From CAIOZW01 sp049317725 (GTDB taxonomy: Bacteria; Acidobacteriota; Blastocatellia; RBC074), in assembly GCA_049317725.1 (NCBI GenBank), contig JBMOHS010000013.1, positions 1 to 39,385 of the forward strand: a DNA stretch of 39,385 bases, written 5' to 3'. Numbering within the stretch: position 1 is the first letter of the stretch; the number at the start of each line of letters is the position of its first letter. The notes below the pieces were generated by a model. That model did not search any database, had not been told where the DNA came from, and saw only the letters and a list, made by a program, of their open reading frames with translations. Below, one piece after another: positions 9,548-17,733 of this stretch. The position numbers and the translations under genes were made by a program.

Positions 9548-9577
9548 ATCATAGCACGACCCCGCGAAATCTTGCAA
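9548..9577 (-). promoter_or_regulatory. Predicted strong promoter of atpDC
   Basis: Read on the minus strand: TTGCAA (9572-9577), 18-bp spacer, TATGAT (9548-9553), with TGC directly before the -10 (extended -10). Transcription would begin near 9541 and leave about 210 nt of leader before the atpD ATG. The leader contains a hairpin TCGCCA/TGGCGA at 9371-9390. The downstream end of the oxidoreductase gene is only 20 bases away, so the promoter sits right behind that gene. Confidence 0.6.
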
Positions 9578-9597
9578 AGAATGACTCCGGGGGGAGA

Positions 9598-10632
9598 TCA
9601 ATTCGATGACGGGGATGCCCCCGGTTCTGGCCGGGAAAGGACGACCTTTCCAAACTGGCCCGCGGTGGCGAGGTAGTGGTGGGCGGCGGCGGCCTCGGCC
9701 AAAGGGAAGACGCGGTCGACCGGGGGAACGAGGCCCGAAGTGGCGTAAAGGGCCACCAGAGCGGCAAATTCTCGCGGACTGCCCATGGTGCTTCCCTTGA
9801 GGGTCAACTGCTTGAAGAAGGACCGGTAGAGGTCAAGGTTGGGAGCCAGCCCAGTGGTGGCCCCATAGAAAACGATGCGACCCGCCATCCGGGCGATGCG
9901 GACCGCAGTCTCGAGCGAGGTCCCGCCGGCGCTATCGATGACCAGGTCGGGACCACCGCCGCTCATCTCGACCAGCCGCTTGCCCCAGTTGGGGTCGTGA
10001 TAGTTGACGCCGCCAAGGGCACCGAGAGCGATCGCCCGCTCGATCTTGGCGTCACTCCCAGAGGTGACAAAGACCCGGGCGCCGAGATGGACGGCGATTT
10101 GCAGGGCAAGCACGGCCACGCCACCGCCGATGCCAGTCACCAGGACGGTCTCACCCGGACGAACCTCGCCACGGGTGACCAGGGCACGATAGGCGGTCAG
10201 CCCAGCCAGCGGCAGCGCGGCCGCCGCCTCGAAGGTGAGGTGGGCAGGTTTGGGCTGGAGATTGGCGACCGGAATGCGGATCCGCTCGGCGAAGGTTCCC
10301 TGATCCGGCATTCCGAGAATCCGGTAGGCGGGCGATTGCTTGGCCTCCTCTGGGCCCCAGTCGAGCCCGGGTTCCAAGAGTACTTCCTGGGCGAGCCAGG
10401 CCGAATCGACCCCCTCTCCAACGGCCGAGACGACCCCTGCGCCATCACTTCCAAGAATGGCCGGGAGCTGGATTCCCGGGTAGAGCCGTTGCAGGATGAA
10501 GAGGTCCCGATGGTTGAGCGCCGCCGCTCTGAGATCGACGACGACCTCCCCGGGTCCGGGCTCAGGGTCCGGGACGACCTCCATCCGAAGGTGATCGGGG
10601 CTCCCCAGCTCACGAAGGACAATGGCATTCAT
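9598..10632 (-). CDS. Zinc-free medium-chain dehydrogenase/quinone-oxidoreductase-like protein
   Basis: The 344-residue product begins MNAIVLRELGSPDHLRM. The GroES-like catalytic domain (about 1-130) has LNHRDLFI, the segment where zinc-dependent members have their catalytic Cys, and lacks the four-Cys structural zinc loop, so this is a QOR-like NAD(P)H-dependent reductase rather than an alcohol dehydrogenase. The Rossmann domain has the GIGGGVA nucleotide-binding motif and continues with VFVTSGSDAKIERA. Substrate unknown. Start 10632 has AAAGGAG 7 bases upstream; the longer open frame to 10878 runs antisense-shifted into the neighbouring peptidase gene and is not real. It follows the M20 peptidase by 58 bases in the same direction. 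Confidence 0.85.
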   Translation of the reverse strand: MNAIVLRELGSPDHLRMEVVPDPEPGPGEVVVDLRAAALNHRDLFILQRLYPGIQLPAILGSDGAGVVSAVGEGVDSAWLAQEVLLEPGLDWGPEEAKQSPAYRILGMPDQGTFAERIRIPVANLQPKPAHLTFEAAAALPLAGLTAYRALVTRGEVRPGETVLVTGIGGGVAVLALQIAVHLGARVFVTSGSDAKIERAIALGALGGVNYHDPNWGKRLVEMSGGGPDLVIDSAGGTSLETAVRIARMAGRIVFYGATTGLAPNLDLYRSFFKQLTLKGSTMGSPREFAALVALYATSGLVPPVDRVFPLAEAAAAHHYLATAGQFGKVVLSRPEPGASPSSN

Positions 10633-10655
10633 CTCATTTCTCCTTTGCCGTCGAT

Positions 10656-10679
10656 CGAGCCCCCGTGACGAGGGGCTCG
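10656..10679 (-). other. Small hairpin between the M20 peptidase and oxidoreductase genes
   Basis: 8-bp arms CGAGCCCC (10656-10663) and GGGGCTCG (10672-10679) with an 8-nt loop; no U-run. It could be a weak terminator or an mRNA-end stabiliser after the M20 gene. Confidence 0.4.
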
Positions 10680-10690
10680 GCTGATCGCAG

Positions 10691-12154
10691 TCACCGGGCC
10701 AGCTCCTCGACGACGTCATAGTGAAAGCGGACCCCTCGCAGAAAGGCTTGCAGGCCGATCCGCTCATCATTGCCGTGGTAGCCCTGTCCCAACTGCGACA
10801 AGGGAGCGAGAAAAGGGGAAAAGCCGTAACTCTCGATCCCGAGTTCGCGAAAGTAGTGGCTGTCAGTGAATCCGGCAACGACGGGAAAGGTCAGCCTGGC
10901 TCCTGGGAAGCGGCGCTCAACGAGAGTCCGCAAGGTCTGAACCAGGCGGGAGTCGATCGAAGAGGAATTGCCTTCGAAGGCGAGCAGCGGTTCGAGCGTG
11001 ATGCCCGGATCGGCAATGACCCCCTTCAACTCGGCCATCCATCGCTCAAGACGCTCACCCGGGACGAGCCGCGTATCGATCGAGGCACTCGCCTGCGCCG
11101 GGATGACGTTGACCTTGTTGCCGGCCTCGAGCATCGTGATCGAGATGGTGTTGCGCAGCAGGACCTGGGCCTGGGTGTCGGAAGCGAGCAGGCGCGCGAA
11201 GTCCGGGTCCTTCAACGACTCCTCAAGGGTAAGGTAGCGGGCGCCCACCGATCTCTCCATCAGTGGGGCAAACGAGCGAAAAGACTGCGCGACGACTGGG
11301 GCGACTTGATAGGCCGGCTGATAGTCCTGCAATCGACCCAAGGCGCGCAGCAGACGGTTGACCGACGACTGTGGCCGGGGAACGGACCCGTGACCAGGCT
11401 CTCCAACGGCGGTCAGCCGAAACCAAGCCGGCGTCTTCTCCGCCGGTGAGATGCCAACCGACAAGACACGCCCGGTCGAGTCGACGAAGTTGCTCCCCCC
11501 CTCGTTGAGCAGGAACTCCGCATCGCGGAGCAGCTCTGGATGGTTCCGCGCAAACCAGCCAGCGCCGAGCTTCCCGCCGGACTCCTCGTCGGCAGTCCCA
11601 AGAAAGATGACGTCGCGGCGCAGTGCGACCCCGGCTCGACGCAGCGTCAGCAGCGTGAAGAACTGGGCCATGCCGAGGGACTTCATATCAAGAGCGCCGC
11701 GTCCATAGATGAATCCCCCTTCGACACGTCCCGCGAAAGCGGGATAGGTCCAGAACTCTGGGCTGTGGGGGACGACATCGAGGTGGTTGAGAAGAACCAG
11801 TGGTCGCTGTTCTCCGTTCCCGCGGAGACGGGCCCAGATCGTTCCCCTCCCTGGTTCCGGTTCGAAGATCCGGTACTCGATGCCCTCGCGTCGACAAATC
11901 TCCCCGAAGAAACGGGCGGCGGCAATCTCCTTTCCAGGAGGATTGGTCGTATCGATTCGCAGGTAGGCGAGGAAGAGGTCGAGCGCCTCCGCTTCTGCCT
12001 TGGCCCAATCGATCGGACGTGACTCTCCGCTGCCCACCTGGGCCCGCTCTTGACTGTTCCCCACGACTGGAACAAGCAGGAAGAGGCAGAGGGCGAGGAG
12101 TGCTCCTCGCCGGCGACGAGGGAATGAGCGTAAGGGAGAGAGAAGAGAGTGCAT
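10691..12154 (-). CDS. Secreted M20-family metallopeptidase
   Basis: The 487-residue product begins MHSLLSPLRSFPRRRRGALLALCLFLLVPVVG, a clear signal peptide. The M20/M28 di-zinc signatures are present in order: VLLNHLDVVP (first His ligand and Asp), GRGALDMKS (bridging Asp), TADEESGGKLGA (general-base Glu and Glu ligand) and, near the end, DSHYFRELGIESYGF (last His ligand). A lid/dimerisation domain (about 215-370) lies between. It is similar to carboxypeptidase S/ArgE-like and acylase enzymes; the substrate is likely a small peptide or N-acyl amino acid in the periplasm. Start 12154 has GAGGT 8 bases upstream and lies 10 bases after the stop of the helicase gene, so the two are probably cotranscribed. 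A longer in-frame open frame overlaps the helicase and was rejected. Confidence 0.9.
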   Translation of the reverse strand: MHSLLSPLRSFPRRRRGALLALCLFLLVPVVGNSQERAQVGSGESRPIDWAKAEAEALDLFLAYLRIDTTNPPGKEIAAARFFGEICRREGIEYRIFEPEPGRGTIWARLRGNGEQRPLVLLNHLDVVPHSPEFWTYPAFAGRVEGGFIYGRGALDMKSLGMAQFFTLLTLRRAGVALRRDVIFLGTADEESGGKLGAGWFARNHPELLRDAEFLLNEGGSNFVDSTGRVLSVGISPAEKTPAWFRLTAVGEPGHGSVPRPQSSVNRLLRALGRLQDYQPAYQVAPVVAQSFRSFAPLMERSVGARYLTLEESLKDPDFARLLASDTQAQVLLRNTISITMLEAGNKVNVIPAQASASIDTRLVPGERLERWMAELKGVIADPGITLEPLLAFEGNSSSIDSRLVQTLRTLVERRFPGARLTFPVVAGFTDSHYFRELGIESYGFSPFLAPLSQLGQGYHGNDERIGLQAFLRGVRFHYDVVEELAR

Positions 12155-12164
12155 CGAGGTGACC

Positions 12165-14207
12165 TCAATCGACGATCGGCTGGATGTCAGGCCGAAGATC
12201 CGCGGCAAAGAAGGCAGTGACATCCTCAATCCGGCGGGTGATTCGACAGGGAGGCAGGCTCTGCAGGAACGTCTGGCCATAGGACTTGGTGACGAGGCGT
12301 GGATCGAGAATCGAGAGGACTCCCCGATCGGTCGCGCTGCGGATGAGGCGTCCAACCCCCTGCTTGAGCGAGATGACCGCCGAGGGGACAGAGTACTCGG
12401 CAAAGCTGCTGCGGCCCTGCTGGTCGAGGTGGCGCTGCCGGGCGGCAACCACCGGATCGGACGGAACCGCGAAGGGAAGCTTATCGATGATGACGCAAGA
12501 GAGCGTCTCTCCCCGCACATCGATTCCTTGCCAGAAGCTCGCCGTACCGAACAGTACTGCGTTGGGGGTCGTGCGAAATCGTTCGAGAAGCCCTGCGTTC
12601 GAGCCATCCCCCTGCATCAGGATCGGAAAGAAGATCTGCTCTTCGACCCGGCGGCGCAGGTTGACCATCTGTGCGTGGCTGGTGCAAAGCACGAAAGCGC
12701 GCCCGCTCGAGGCCTCAAGGAGCGAGACAATCTGGGCAACCGCCGCCTCGACAAACGAGGGCTCACGCGGATCCGGCATCCGCGACGGGAGGTAGAGCAG
12801 CGCCTGCTCCTGATAGTCATAGCCCGACGGGGCAGTCATCTCGACGGCGTGCTCGATCCCGAGCCGGGAGCGGATGAATTCGAAAGAGCCGGCCGTCGTC
12901 AAGGTAGCCGAGGTCAGGATGACCGTCTCCGTCTCGCGAAAGAGCCGCTCGGCAAGGATCCCGGAGCCGTCGATCGGCATCGCTTGGAGCAGAATCGTCC
13001 GCCCTCGGCGCTCGCACCAGCGCACGAAGGTGTCCGCTTCCGCCTCTCCCAGAAGAATGAAGTCGAGGTCGAATCGCAACTGTTCCGCTCGCCGGATCAG
13101 GGCTTCAAGCTCGGTCGGGGGATTGCGGACAACTTGGAGCGCGGCGATCAGCCGGTCGAGTGCCTTGCGAAAGGCGACGACCCGCTCCCCGGCGGCGGTC
13201 GGCTGCACCGGCTGCCCAGGCTTTCCCTGAAAGAACATCTGGCGATGCAGCACGATCTTTGCTTCCGCCTCTCCCCAGCGCCCCCCGCCAGCGAACTGGA
13301 GCCAAAACTGGTCGGCCAGCGCCATCGTCCGGGTCGCCGCCCGGCCCACCTCGCGGGCGGCATCATAATCCGAGAGAGGGAGTCGGTTGATATCTCCAAT
13401 CAGGTCACTCACCTGATAGGTCGAGACCGTCGCCCCAAAGTACTGCATGGCGACATCCTCGATCTGGTGGGCCTCGTCGAAGATGACCGCGTCATAGTCT
13501 GGCAGTACCTGCCCCCACTCCTTGCCACGCAGCGCCAAGTCGGCAAAGAAGAGGTGGTGGTTGACGATGATGATCTCCGACTCGAGCGCACGCTGCCGGG
13601 CGCGTGTGATGAAGCAGGACTCGTAATGGTCGCATTTCGAGCCGGTGCAGATCTCGGAACGGGCGTCGATGTGGCGCCACCACGGGAGATTGGTCGGCAG
13701 ATCGGTCAACTCGGCCCGATCGCCCGTCGTCGTCTCCCCGGCCCAACGGCTGATCGCCGTGTAATGATCGATCTGGTCGAGCCCCTCGAGAAGTGGTGAC
13801 TCCTCGGACTTGCGAAACCGGTCGAGACAGAGATAGTTCGATCGCCCTTTGAGGTAGGTGGCCCGGAACGGGCGGGGGAGGACAGACTCCAGAAAAGGCA
13901 GGTCTTTGTAGTAGAGCTGCTCCTGCAGGCTCTTGGTTCCTGTGGAGACGATGACGCGTCGTCCGGTGGCAATCGCGGGAATGAGGTAGGCGAGGGTCTT
14001 GCCGGTTCCCGTACCGGCCTCGACCAGCAGATGGTGGCGGTGCTCCAGTGCCGAAGCGACGGCTTCGGCCATCGCCAGTTGCCCTTCCCGAAATTCGTAT
14101 TCCGGATGGTGGCGGGCAAGGAGCCCGTCGGGGCCGAAGATCTCCTCCACGCCCCTCTCGATCACTCCCCTTTTTGGGTGCCCTTGGTGTGGGCTCAGTT
14201 CACGCAT
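12165..14207 (-). CDS. DinG-family ATP-dependent DNA helicase (XPD-like, Fe-S)
   Basis: The 680-residue product is a superfamily-2 helicase. Walker A is GTGTGKT (residues about 65-71), motif Ia is STGTKSLQEQL, motif II is DEAH (about 244-247), and motif VI is KQGVGRLIRSATDRG near the C-terminus. Four cysteines (about 127, 187, 192 and 198; motif C-TGSK-C-DHYES-C) sit where XPD/DinG proteins bind a 4Fe-4S cluster. Such enzymes unwind 5'-to-3', remove R-loops or resolve DNA damage intermediates. The start ATG at 14207 follows AAGGCGAGAG. It heads a run of three minus-strand genes, with tandem CTGGTC decamers about 50 bases upstream of its start. Confidence 0.92.
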   Translation of the reverse strand: MRELSPHQGHPKRGVIERGVEEIFGPDGLLARHHPEYEFREGQLAMAEAVASALEHRHHLLVEAGTGTGKTLAYLIPAIATGRRVIVSTGTKSLQEQLYYKDLPFLESVLPRPFRATYLKGRSNYLCLDRFRKSEESPLLEGLDQIDHYTAISRWAGETTTGDRAELTDLPTNLPWWRHIDARSEICTGSKCDHYESCFITRARQRALESEIIIVNHHLFFADLALRGKEWGQVLPDYDAVIFDEAHQIEDVAMQYFGATVSTYQVSDLIGDINRLPLSDYDAAREVGRAATRTMALADQFWLQFAGGGRWGEAEAKIVLHRQMFFQGKPGQPVQPTAAGERVVAFRKALDRLIAALQVVRNPPTELEALIRRAEQLRFDLDFILLGEAEADTFVRWCERRGRTILLQAMPIDGSGILAERLFRETETVILTSATLTTAGSFEFIRSRLGIEHAVEMTAPSGYDYQEQALLYLPSRMPDPREPSFVEAAVAQIVSLLEASSGRAFVLCTSHAQMVNLRRRVEEQIFFPILMQGDGSNAGLLERFRTTPNAVLFGTASFWQGIDVRGETLSCVIIDKLPFAVPSDPVVAARQRHLDQQGRSSFAEYSVPSAVISLKQGVGRLIRSATDRGVLSILDPRLVTKSYGQTFLQSLPPCRITRRIEDVTAFFAADLRPDIQPIVD

Positions 14208-14250
14208 CTCTCGCCTTTCTGGCCCTTCTCGACCAGAACTTTAATCAAAA

Positions 14251-14280
14251 TTTCGACCAGCCCGGACCAGATTTGACCAG
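14251..14280. repeat. Three decamer repeats containing GACCAG (CTGGTC on the minus strand)
   Basis: GACCAG recurs exactly every 10 bases at 14255, 14265 and 14275; a fourth copy is at 14231. On the minus strand the sequence ATYAAAG lies just upstream of both the array and the outlying copy. The 10-bp phasing puts each copy on the same face of DNA, as in regulator arrays. The array lies 44-73 bases before the helicase start. Confidence 0.6.
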
Positions 14281-14320
14281 CTTTGATTGAATCGTGCGCA
14301 GTGTACCATGGAGCACACCC

Positions 14321-14370
14321 GCCAGCGAAAGCCAGCGAAAGCCAGCGAAAGCCAGCGAAAGCCAGCAAAA
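14321..14370. repeat. Five tandem copies of a 10-bp unit
   Basis: GCCAGCGAAA is repeated at 14321, 14331, 14341 and 14351 exactly, with a fifth copy at 14361 differing by one base (GCCAGCAAAA). It lies about 160 bases upstream of queE. No spacers, so it is not a CRISPR array; it resembles a minisatellite. Confidence 0.9.
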
Positions 14371-14532
14371 GATGGAAAGCGTGCGCAAGAGGATCGTCGC
14401 CAGGGCCAGCGAGAAGAAGAGCGCGGGCTTGCCGGCAGACGGGCGGGATGTCACACTCTCTCTTCCCGGATTGGTTGGTGGAGAAGCCAAAGAGAGGTGC
14501 CACCCGATGCCCTGGCTCAAGCGAGAAGGCCG

Positions 14533-15183
14533 ATGAAGATTACCGAAATATTCTATTCCATTCAGGGGGAATCGTCCTTTGCCGGACGTCCGTGCCTCTT
14601 CGTCCGGCTGACGTGGTGCAACCTCCGATGCACCTGGTGCGACAGTGAGTACACCTTCCAGGGGGGGACGGACAAGTCGATCGACGAGGTCATGGCCGAG
14701 TTGGCCCAGTATCCTTGCCGGCTGGTCGAGATTACGGGCGGGGAGCCCCTCGTCCAGAAGGAGGCCTGCGTCGAGCTGGTCCGTCGACTCTGCGATGCCG
14801 GGTACGAGGTCCTCATCGAGACGAGCGGCAGCCTCGACATCCGTCCACTCGACGAGCGGGCGATCCGGATCGTCGACGTCAAATGCCCTGGCAGCGGCGA
14901 GTCCGATCGAAACCGTTGGGAGAACCTGACGATTCTCGGACTTCGCGACGAGGTCAAGTTCGTCATCCGGGACCGGGCCGATTTCGACTATGCCTGCGAG
15001 GTCATCGAGACCTACCAGCTTCACCAGCGACTTCCAGCGGTCCTCTTCTCCCCTGTTTGGGGGGAGGTCGACCTCCAGGCCCTTGCCGCCTGGGTCCTGG
15101 AAGCGGAGGCCCGGGGGATCAAGGGCCGCCTTCAACTGCAGTTACACAAATACATTTGGGGACCTGATGCCAAAGGAGTCTGA
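14533..15183 (+). CDS. queE: 7-carboxy-7-deazaguanine synthase
   Basis: The 216-residue product is a small radical-SAM enzyme of typical QueE length. Residues 29, 33 and 36 form the CxxxCxxC cluster motif (TWCNLRCTWCDSEYTF), preceded by FYSIQGESSFAGRPCLFVRL and followed by the SAM-binding ITGGEPLVQ and a VDVKCPGSGE segment. It converts 6-carboxytetrahydropterin to 7-carboxy-7-deazaguanine for queuosine. Start at 14533 (MKITEIF) has GAGAAGG just upstream; the open frame continues 82 codons further upstream only because it reads through the decamer repeats. It overlaps queC by 17 bases, implying translational coupling. queD and queF are not in the window. Confidence 0.95.
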   Translation: MKITEIFYSIQGESSFAGRPCLFVRLTWCNLRCTWCDSEYTFQGGTDKSIDEVMAELAQYPCRLVEITGGEPLVQKEACVELVRRLCDAGYEVLIETSGSLDIRPLDERAIRIVDVKCPGSGESDRNRWENLTILGLRDEVKFVIRDRADFDYACEVIETYQLHQRLPAVLFSPVWGEVDLQALAAWVLEAEARGIKGRLQLQLHKYIWGPDAKGV

Positions 15184-15874
15184 CCCGGCATTTTCGATCG
15201 TGCTGACGAGTGGGGGTATGGACAGTTGCGTGACGACGGCGATCGCCGTCCGCGACTCCCGGCGTGTCGCCCTCGTCCACGTCTCCTATGGGCAACGGAC
15301 CGCCGCGCGGGAGCGAAGCGCCTTCGAAGCGATCGCCGACCACTACGGGATCGAGCAGCGTCTGGCGACCGATATCGCCTATCTGACGGAGATCGGTGGG
15401 TCCTCCCTGACCGATGCCACTCTCGAGATCGCCGAGGCCAACCTCGAGGCCACCGAGATCCCCACGACCTACGTTCCCTTCCGCAACGCCCACCTCCTCG
15501 CGATCGCCAGCAGTTGGGCCGAGGTGATCGGGGCGGGTCGCATCTACATCGGTGCCGTCGCGGAGGACAGCTCCGGCTACCCCGACTGCCGCCCAGTCTT
15601 CTACGAGGCATTCAGCCGGCTGATCGAAGTCGGGACTCGTCCCGAAACACGTGTCGAGATCGTCACTCCCGTCATCGCCCTGCGGAAAGCGGAGATCGTC
15701 CAGCTCGGGTTTGCCCTCCAAGCCCCACTCCACCTCACCTGGTCCTGTTATCGCGCCGAGACACTCGCTTGTGGTCGCTGCGACAGCTGCGCGCTCCGTC
15801 TCCGGGGCTTTCGGGAAGCGGGAATTGACGATCCACTCCCCTACGCAATTGAATTCTCCGGCAACGAAGCATAA
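15167..15874 (+). CDS. queC: 7-cyano-7-deazaguanine synthase
   Basis: The 235-residue product has the PP-loop ATPase motif VLTSGGMDSCVT near its N-terminus and the QueC signatures VSYGQRTAARE, YVPFRNAHLLAIA and GAVAEDSSGYPDCRP. The C-terminal zinc site is present as CYRAETLACGRCDSCALR (four Cys). It converts CDG to preQ0 with ammonia and ATP. Start ATG at 15167 overlaps the end of queE and follows GGGGA. A longer frame exists upstream in another reading frame of queE and is a shadow. Confidence 0.95.
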   Translation: MPKESDPAFSIVLTSGGMDSCVTTAIAVRDSRRVALVHVSYGQRTAARERSAFEAIADHYGIEQRLATDIAYLTEIGGSSLTDATLEIAEANLEATEIPTTYVPFRNAHLLAIASSWAEVIGAGRIYIGAVAEDSSGYPDCRPVFYEAFSRLIEVGTRPETRVEIVTPVIALRKAEIVQLGFALQAPLHLTWSCYRAETLACGRCDSCALRLRGFREAGIDDPLPYAIEFSGNEA

Positions 15875-15889
15875 GATAGCCAATCTTAT
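15871..15889 (+). terminator. Small hairpin over the queC stop codon
   Basis: ATAAGAT (15871-15877) pairs with ATCTTAT (15883-15889), 5-nt loop, and contains the TAA stop. No clear U-run follows, so termination is uncertain. Confidence 0.3.
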
Positions 15890-16195
15890 CGATCCCTTCC
15901 CGTGCCTTCCTCCGGGCTGGAAGCCCGCGATCTGAAGGGTGTCCCCCTTCTCGCTGTCCAGCGCAATCGGGCCAGCCGGGCAAGGAAGTCCCCGTCCCCC
16001 CGTTCATTCGACTGGAAGGGAACGCTGGGTGGGAACGCATTGATGAGAGGTCTGTCCGCACTCCCCAGAAGAGGGCAAAGCGGAAAAACAGGACGAGTTG
16101 TTTTCACTACACTGGAGCAGCAAAGTGGCGGCTGGAGAGATCCTCATCCGAGGACCCCACGTCCATACGGTCGACGCATCACACGGAGGAGCGCC
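15890..16195. other. Gene-free region between queC and the regulatory-domain/TPR gene
   Basis: About 306 bases. The frames in it look non-coding. A short stem CCTCATCCGAGG lies near 16142-16153, and a GGAGGA ribosome site ends the region at 16185-16190. No confident promoter; AT-rich GTTGTTTTCACTACACTGG near 16098 is the best place to look. Confidence 0.4.
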
Positions 16196-17482
16196 ATGAA
16201 GAGAAGCGCAGTCGAGTCAAGGATTCAATGGTGGAGAACATTTTGTGGGTCAGTGTTGACGGTGAGCCTGCTGATCTCACTTACCACCCTCACGGTCTCG
16301 GCGCAGGTCGGACGAATCGAGGGGGATGTCGTCAAGGCAGGATCGGGGGAAGTGGTTCCCGGCGCAGAGATTCAGATTGTTCGCCAGGACATTCGGGGTA
16401 ACTACAACGTCAAGAGCGACAAGAAGGGACACTTTCTTCACGCTGGAGTCCCCTATGTCGGGACCTACACCCTGATCATTTCGGCGGAGGGGCACGCTCC
16501 CTACTTCATGACGAACATTCGTCCCACCGGAGATCTGCTCAAGGTCGAACTCCAGGCGGGAGATGGCCGCAAACTGACGATGGAGGAGGTCAAGCGGATC
16601 CAATCCTCTGACGCCGCCAGCGGCAACCAACGCCAATTGTCGGCCGAAGAGATCAAGAAGCAGCAGGAAGAGTACGACAAGAAACGCCAGGAGATCGAAA
16701 AGCAGAAGGTTGACTTCGAGAACATGAAGAAGACCTTCGATCAAGGGCAGCAGCTCGCCGCCAACAAGGACTATGCTGGAGCGATCACTGCTTACCGCAC
16801 CGCCTCGCAGCTTGACCCAGAGCAGGAGGCGGTCTGGGCCAACCTTGCCCTCGCGCACTACAATCGCGGCGTAACCCAGCTCAACGAGAGCCTGCGCGAC
16901 GCCTCGCTGCGTGAGCCGGCCAAGCAGGACTTCTCCGACGCCTCTGGAGCCGCCATCAAAGCGATCGCGCTCGCCGAGGCCAAGCTCGCCGATCCGTCCA
17001 AGGCAGCCGCCGCCAAGAAGAGCAAAGGTCAGTATCTCAAGATCAAGGCCGACTCGGAATCGCTCCTCGCGCGCCGCCTCGGCGTCATGGAGATGGCCGA
17101 CTCCGCGGTCAAGAGCTACCGGGATGCTGCCACGACCACCGAAGTGCCCGCTGAGAAGATCAACTTCGAGCTGAAGGCTGCCGAGACCTACTACGAAGCC
17201 GGCAAGATCGAAGAGTCTGTGACAATGTACAAGGCGATCTTGGAGACCGACCCGAACAACACCGAGGGCCTCTACAAGCTGGGCCTCGCCTATGCGGCGC
17301 TGGCCAATTTCCAGGAATCGGCCAACACGCTCCAGCTCTTCGTCGATCGTGCACCGGCAGACGATCCGCGGGTTGCCGAAGTCAAGATGGTCATCAAGGA
17401 CCTGATTGTCGGCAACAACCTCGAGCCACCCAAGTCGCTTCCGGCACAGAAGGGTCGACCGGCTCCCCGGAAGAAGCCCTAG
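16196..17482 (+). CDS. Secreted carboxypeptidase-regulatory-domain/TPR protein
   Basis: The 428-residue product has a signal peptide ending near TLTVSAQ (residue about 37). Residues about 39-118 form a CarboxypepD_reg-like beta-sandwich (GRIEGDVVKAGSGEVVPGAEIQI, ISAEGHAP). A charged coiled coil follows (about 140-182, KKQQEEYDKKRQEIEKQK). The rest is TPR (about 185-400), including AGAITAYRTASQLDPEQEAVWANLALAHY and a GLYKLGLAYAALANFQESA repeat, with a basic PAPRKKP tail. This is a periplasmic or outer-membrane scaffold; its partner is unknown. Start 16196 has an ideal GGAGGA five bases upstream. The same regulatory domain begins the TonB receptor at 33523-36498. It ends about 250 bases before htrA. 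Confidence 0.85.
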   Translation: MKRSAVESRIQWWRTFCGSVLTVSLLISLTTLTVSAQVGRIEGDVVKAGSGEVVPGAEIQIVRQDIRGNYNVKSDKKGHFLHAGVPYVGTYTLIISAEGHAPYFMTNIRPTGDLLKVELQAGDGRKLTMEEVKRIQSSDAASGNQRQLSAEEIKKQQEEYDKKRQEIEKQKVDFENMKKTFDQGQQLAANKDYAGAITAYRTASQLDPEQEAVWANLALAHYNRGVTQLNESLRDASLREPAKQDFSDASGAAIKAIALAEAKLADPSKAAAAKKSKGQYLKIKADSESLLARRLGVMEMADSAVKSYRDAATTTEVPAEKINFELKAAETYYEAGKIEESVTMYKAILETDPNNTEGLYKLGLAYAALANFQESANTLQLFVDRAPADDPRVAEVKMVIKDLIVGNNLEPPKSLPAQKGRPAPRKKP

Positions 17483-17502
17483 CCGCCTCCCAAGACGGAG
17501 CA

Positions 17503-17519
17503 CTCCCCCACCAGGGGAG
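17503..17519 (+). terminator. Short hairpin downstream of the TPR gene
   Basis: CTCCCC (17503-17508) and GGGGAG (17514-17519) with a 5-nt loop lie 20 bases after the stop. No U-run, so this is weak evidence for a terminator. Confidence 0.25.
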
Positions 17520-17620
17520 CCTAATCAGCTAGCCTACCGCGGGGTAGTTCCCACCTTGACCTCCTCTCCGTATCAAAGAGAAGGAAGATCGAGGGAGGGA
17601 TTCTACCCCGTCTCCTTTTT

Positions 17621-17629
17621 TGGTATAGT
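17621..17629 (+). promoter_or_regulatory. Predicted extended -10 promoter of the HtrA gene
   Basis: TGGTATAGT: the -10 hexamer TATAGT (17624-17629) preceded by TG one base upstream. No good -35 box is seen, which fits an extended -10 promoter. The leader would be about 100 nt. Confidence 0.35.
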
Positions 17630-17733
17630 TCGTCAGTCATCCACAAGTAAGGCAGTCGAATTCCCACAGTTGAATCCAGACCAGCGCGGGGAGGCGGTCA
17701 GGGGAGAATCCTTTGCAGAGGGGGGCGGATCAC

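Larger units (their letters stand above)
14208..14532. other. Gene-free divergent region between the helicase and queE
   Basis: About 325 bases with no convincing gene. It contains two tandem decamer arrays (listed separately). I looked for a preQ1 riboswitch ahead of queE and saw no convincing aptamer. A weak -35/-10 pair may be present near 14283-14308 on the plus strand. The long open frames here owe their openness to the repeats. Confidence 0.5.

Noticed and set aside
12159..13799. 546-codon plus-strand frame opposite the helicase
   Set aside because: The minus-strand frame has all helicase motifs and Fe-S cysteines; the plus frame has no recognisable domain.
14321..14370. CRISPR array
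   Set aside because: Units are 10 bp and directly adjacent, with no spacers and no cas genes nearby.
14208..14532. preQ1 riboswitch upstream of queE
   Set aside because: I looked for a short stem-loop with an A-rich tail overlapping the ribosome site and found none; the sequence is dominated by decamer repeats.
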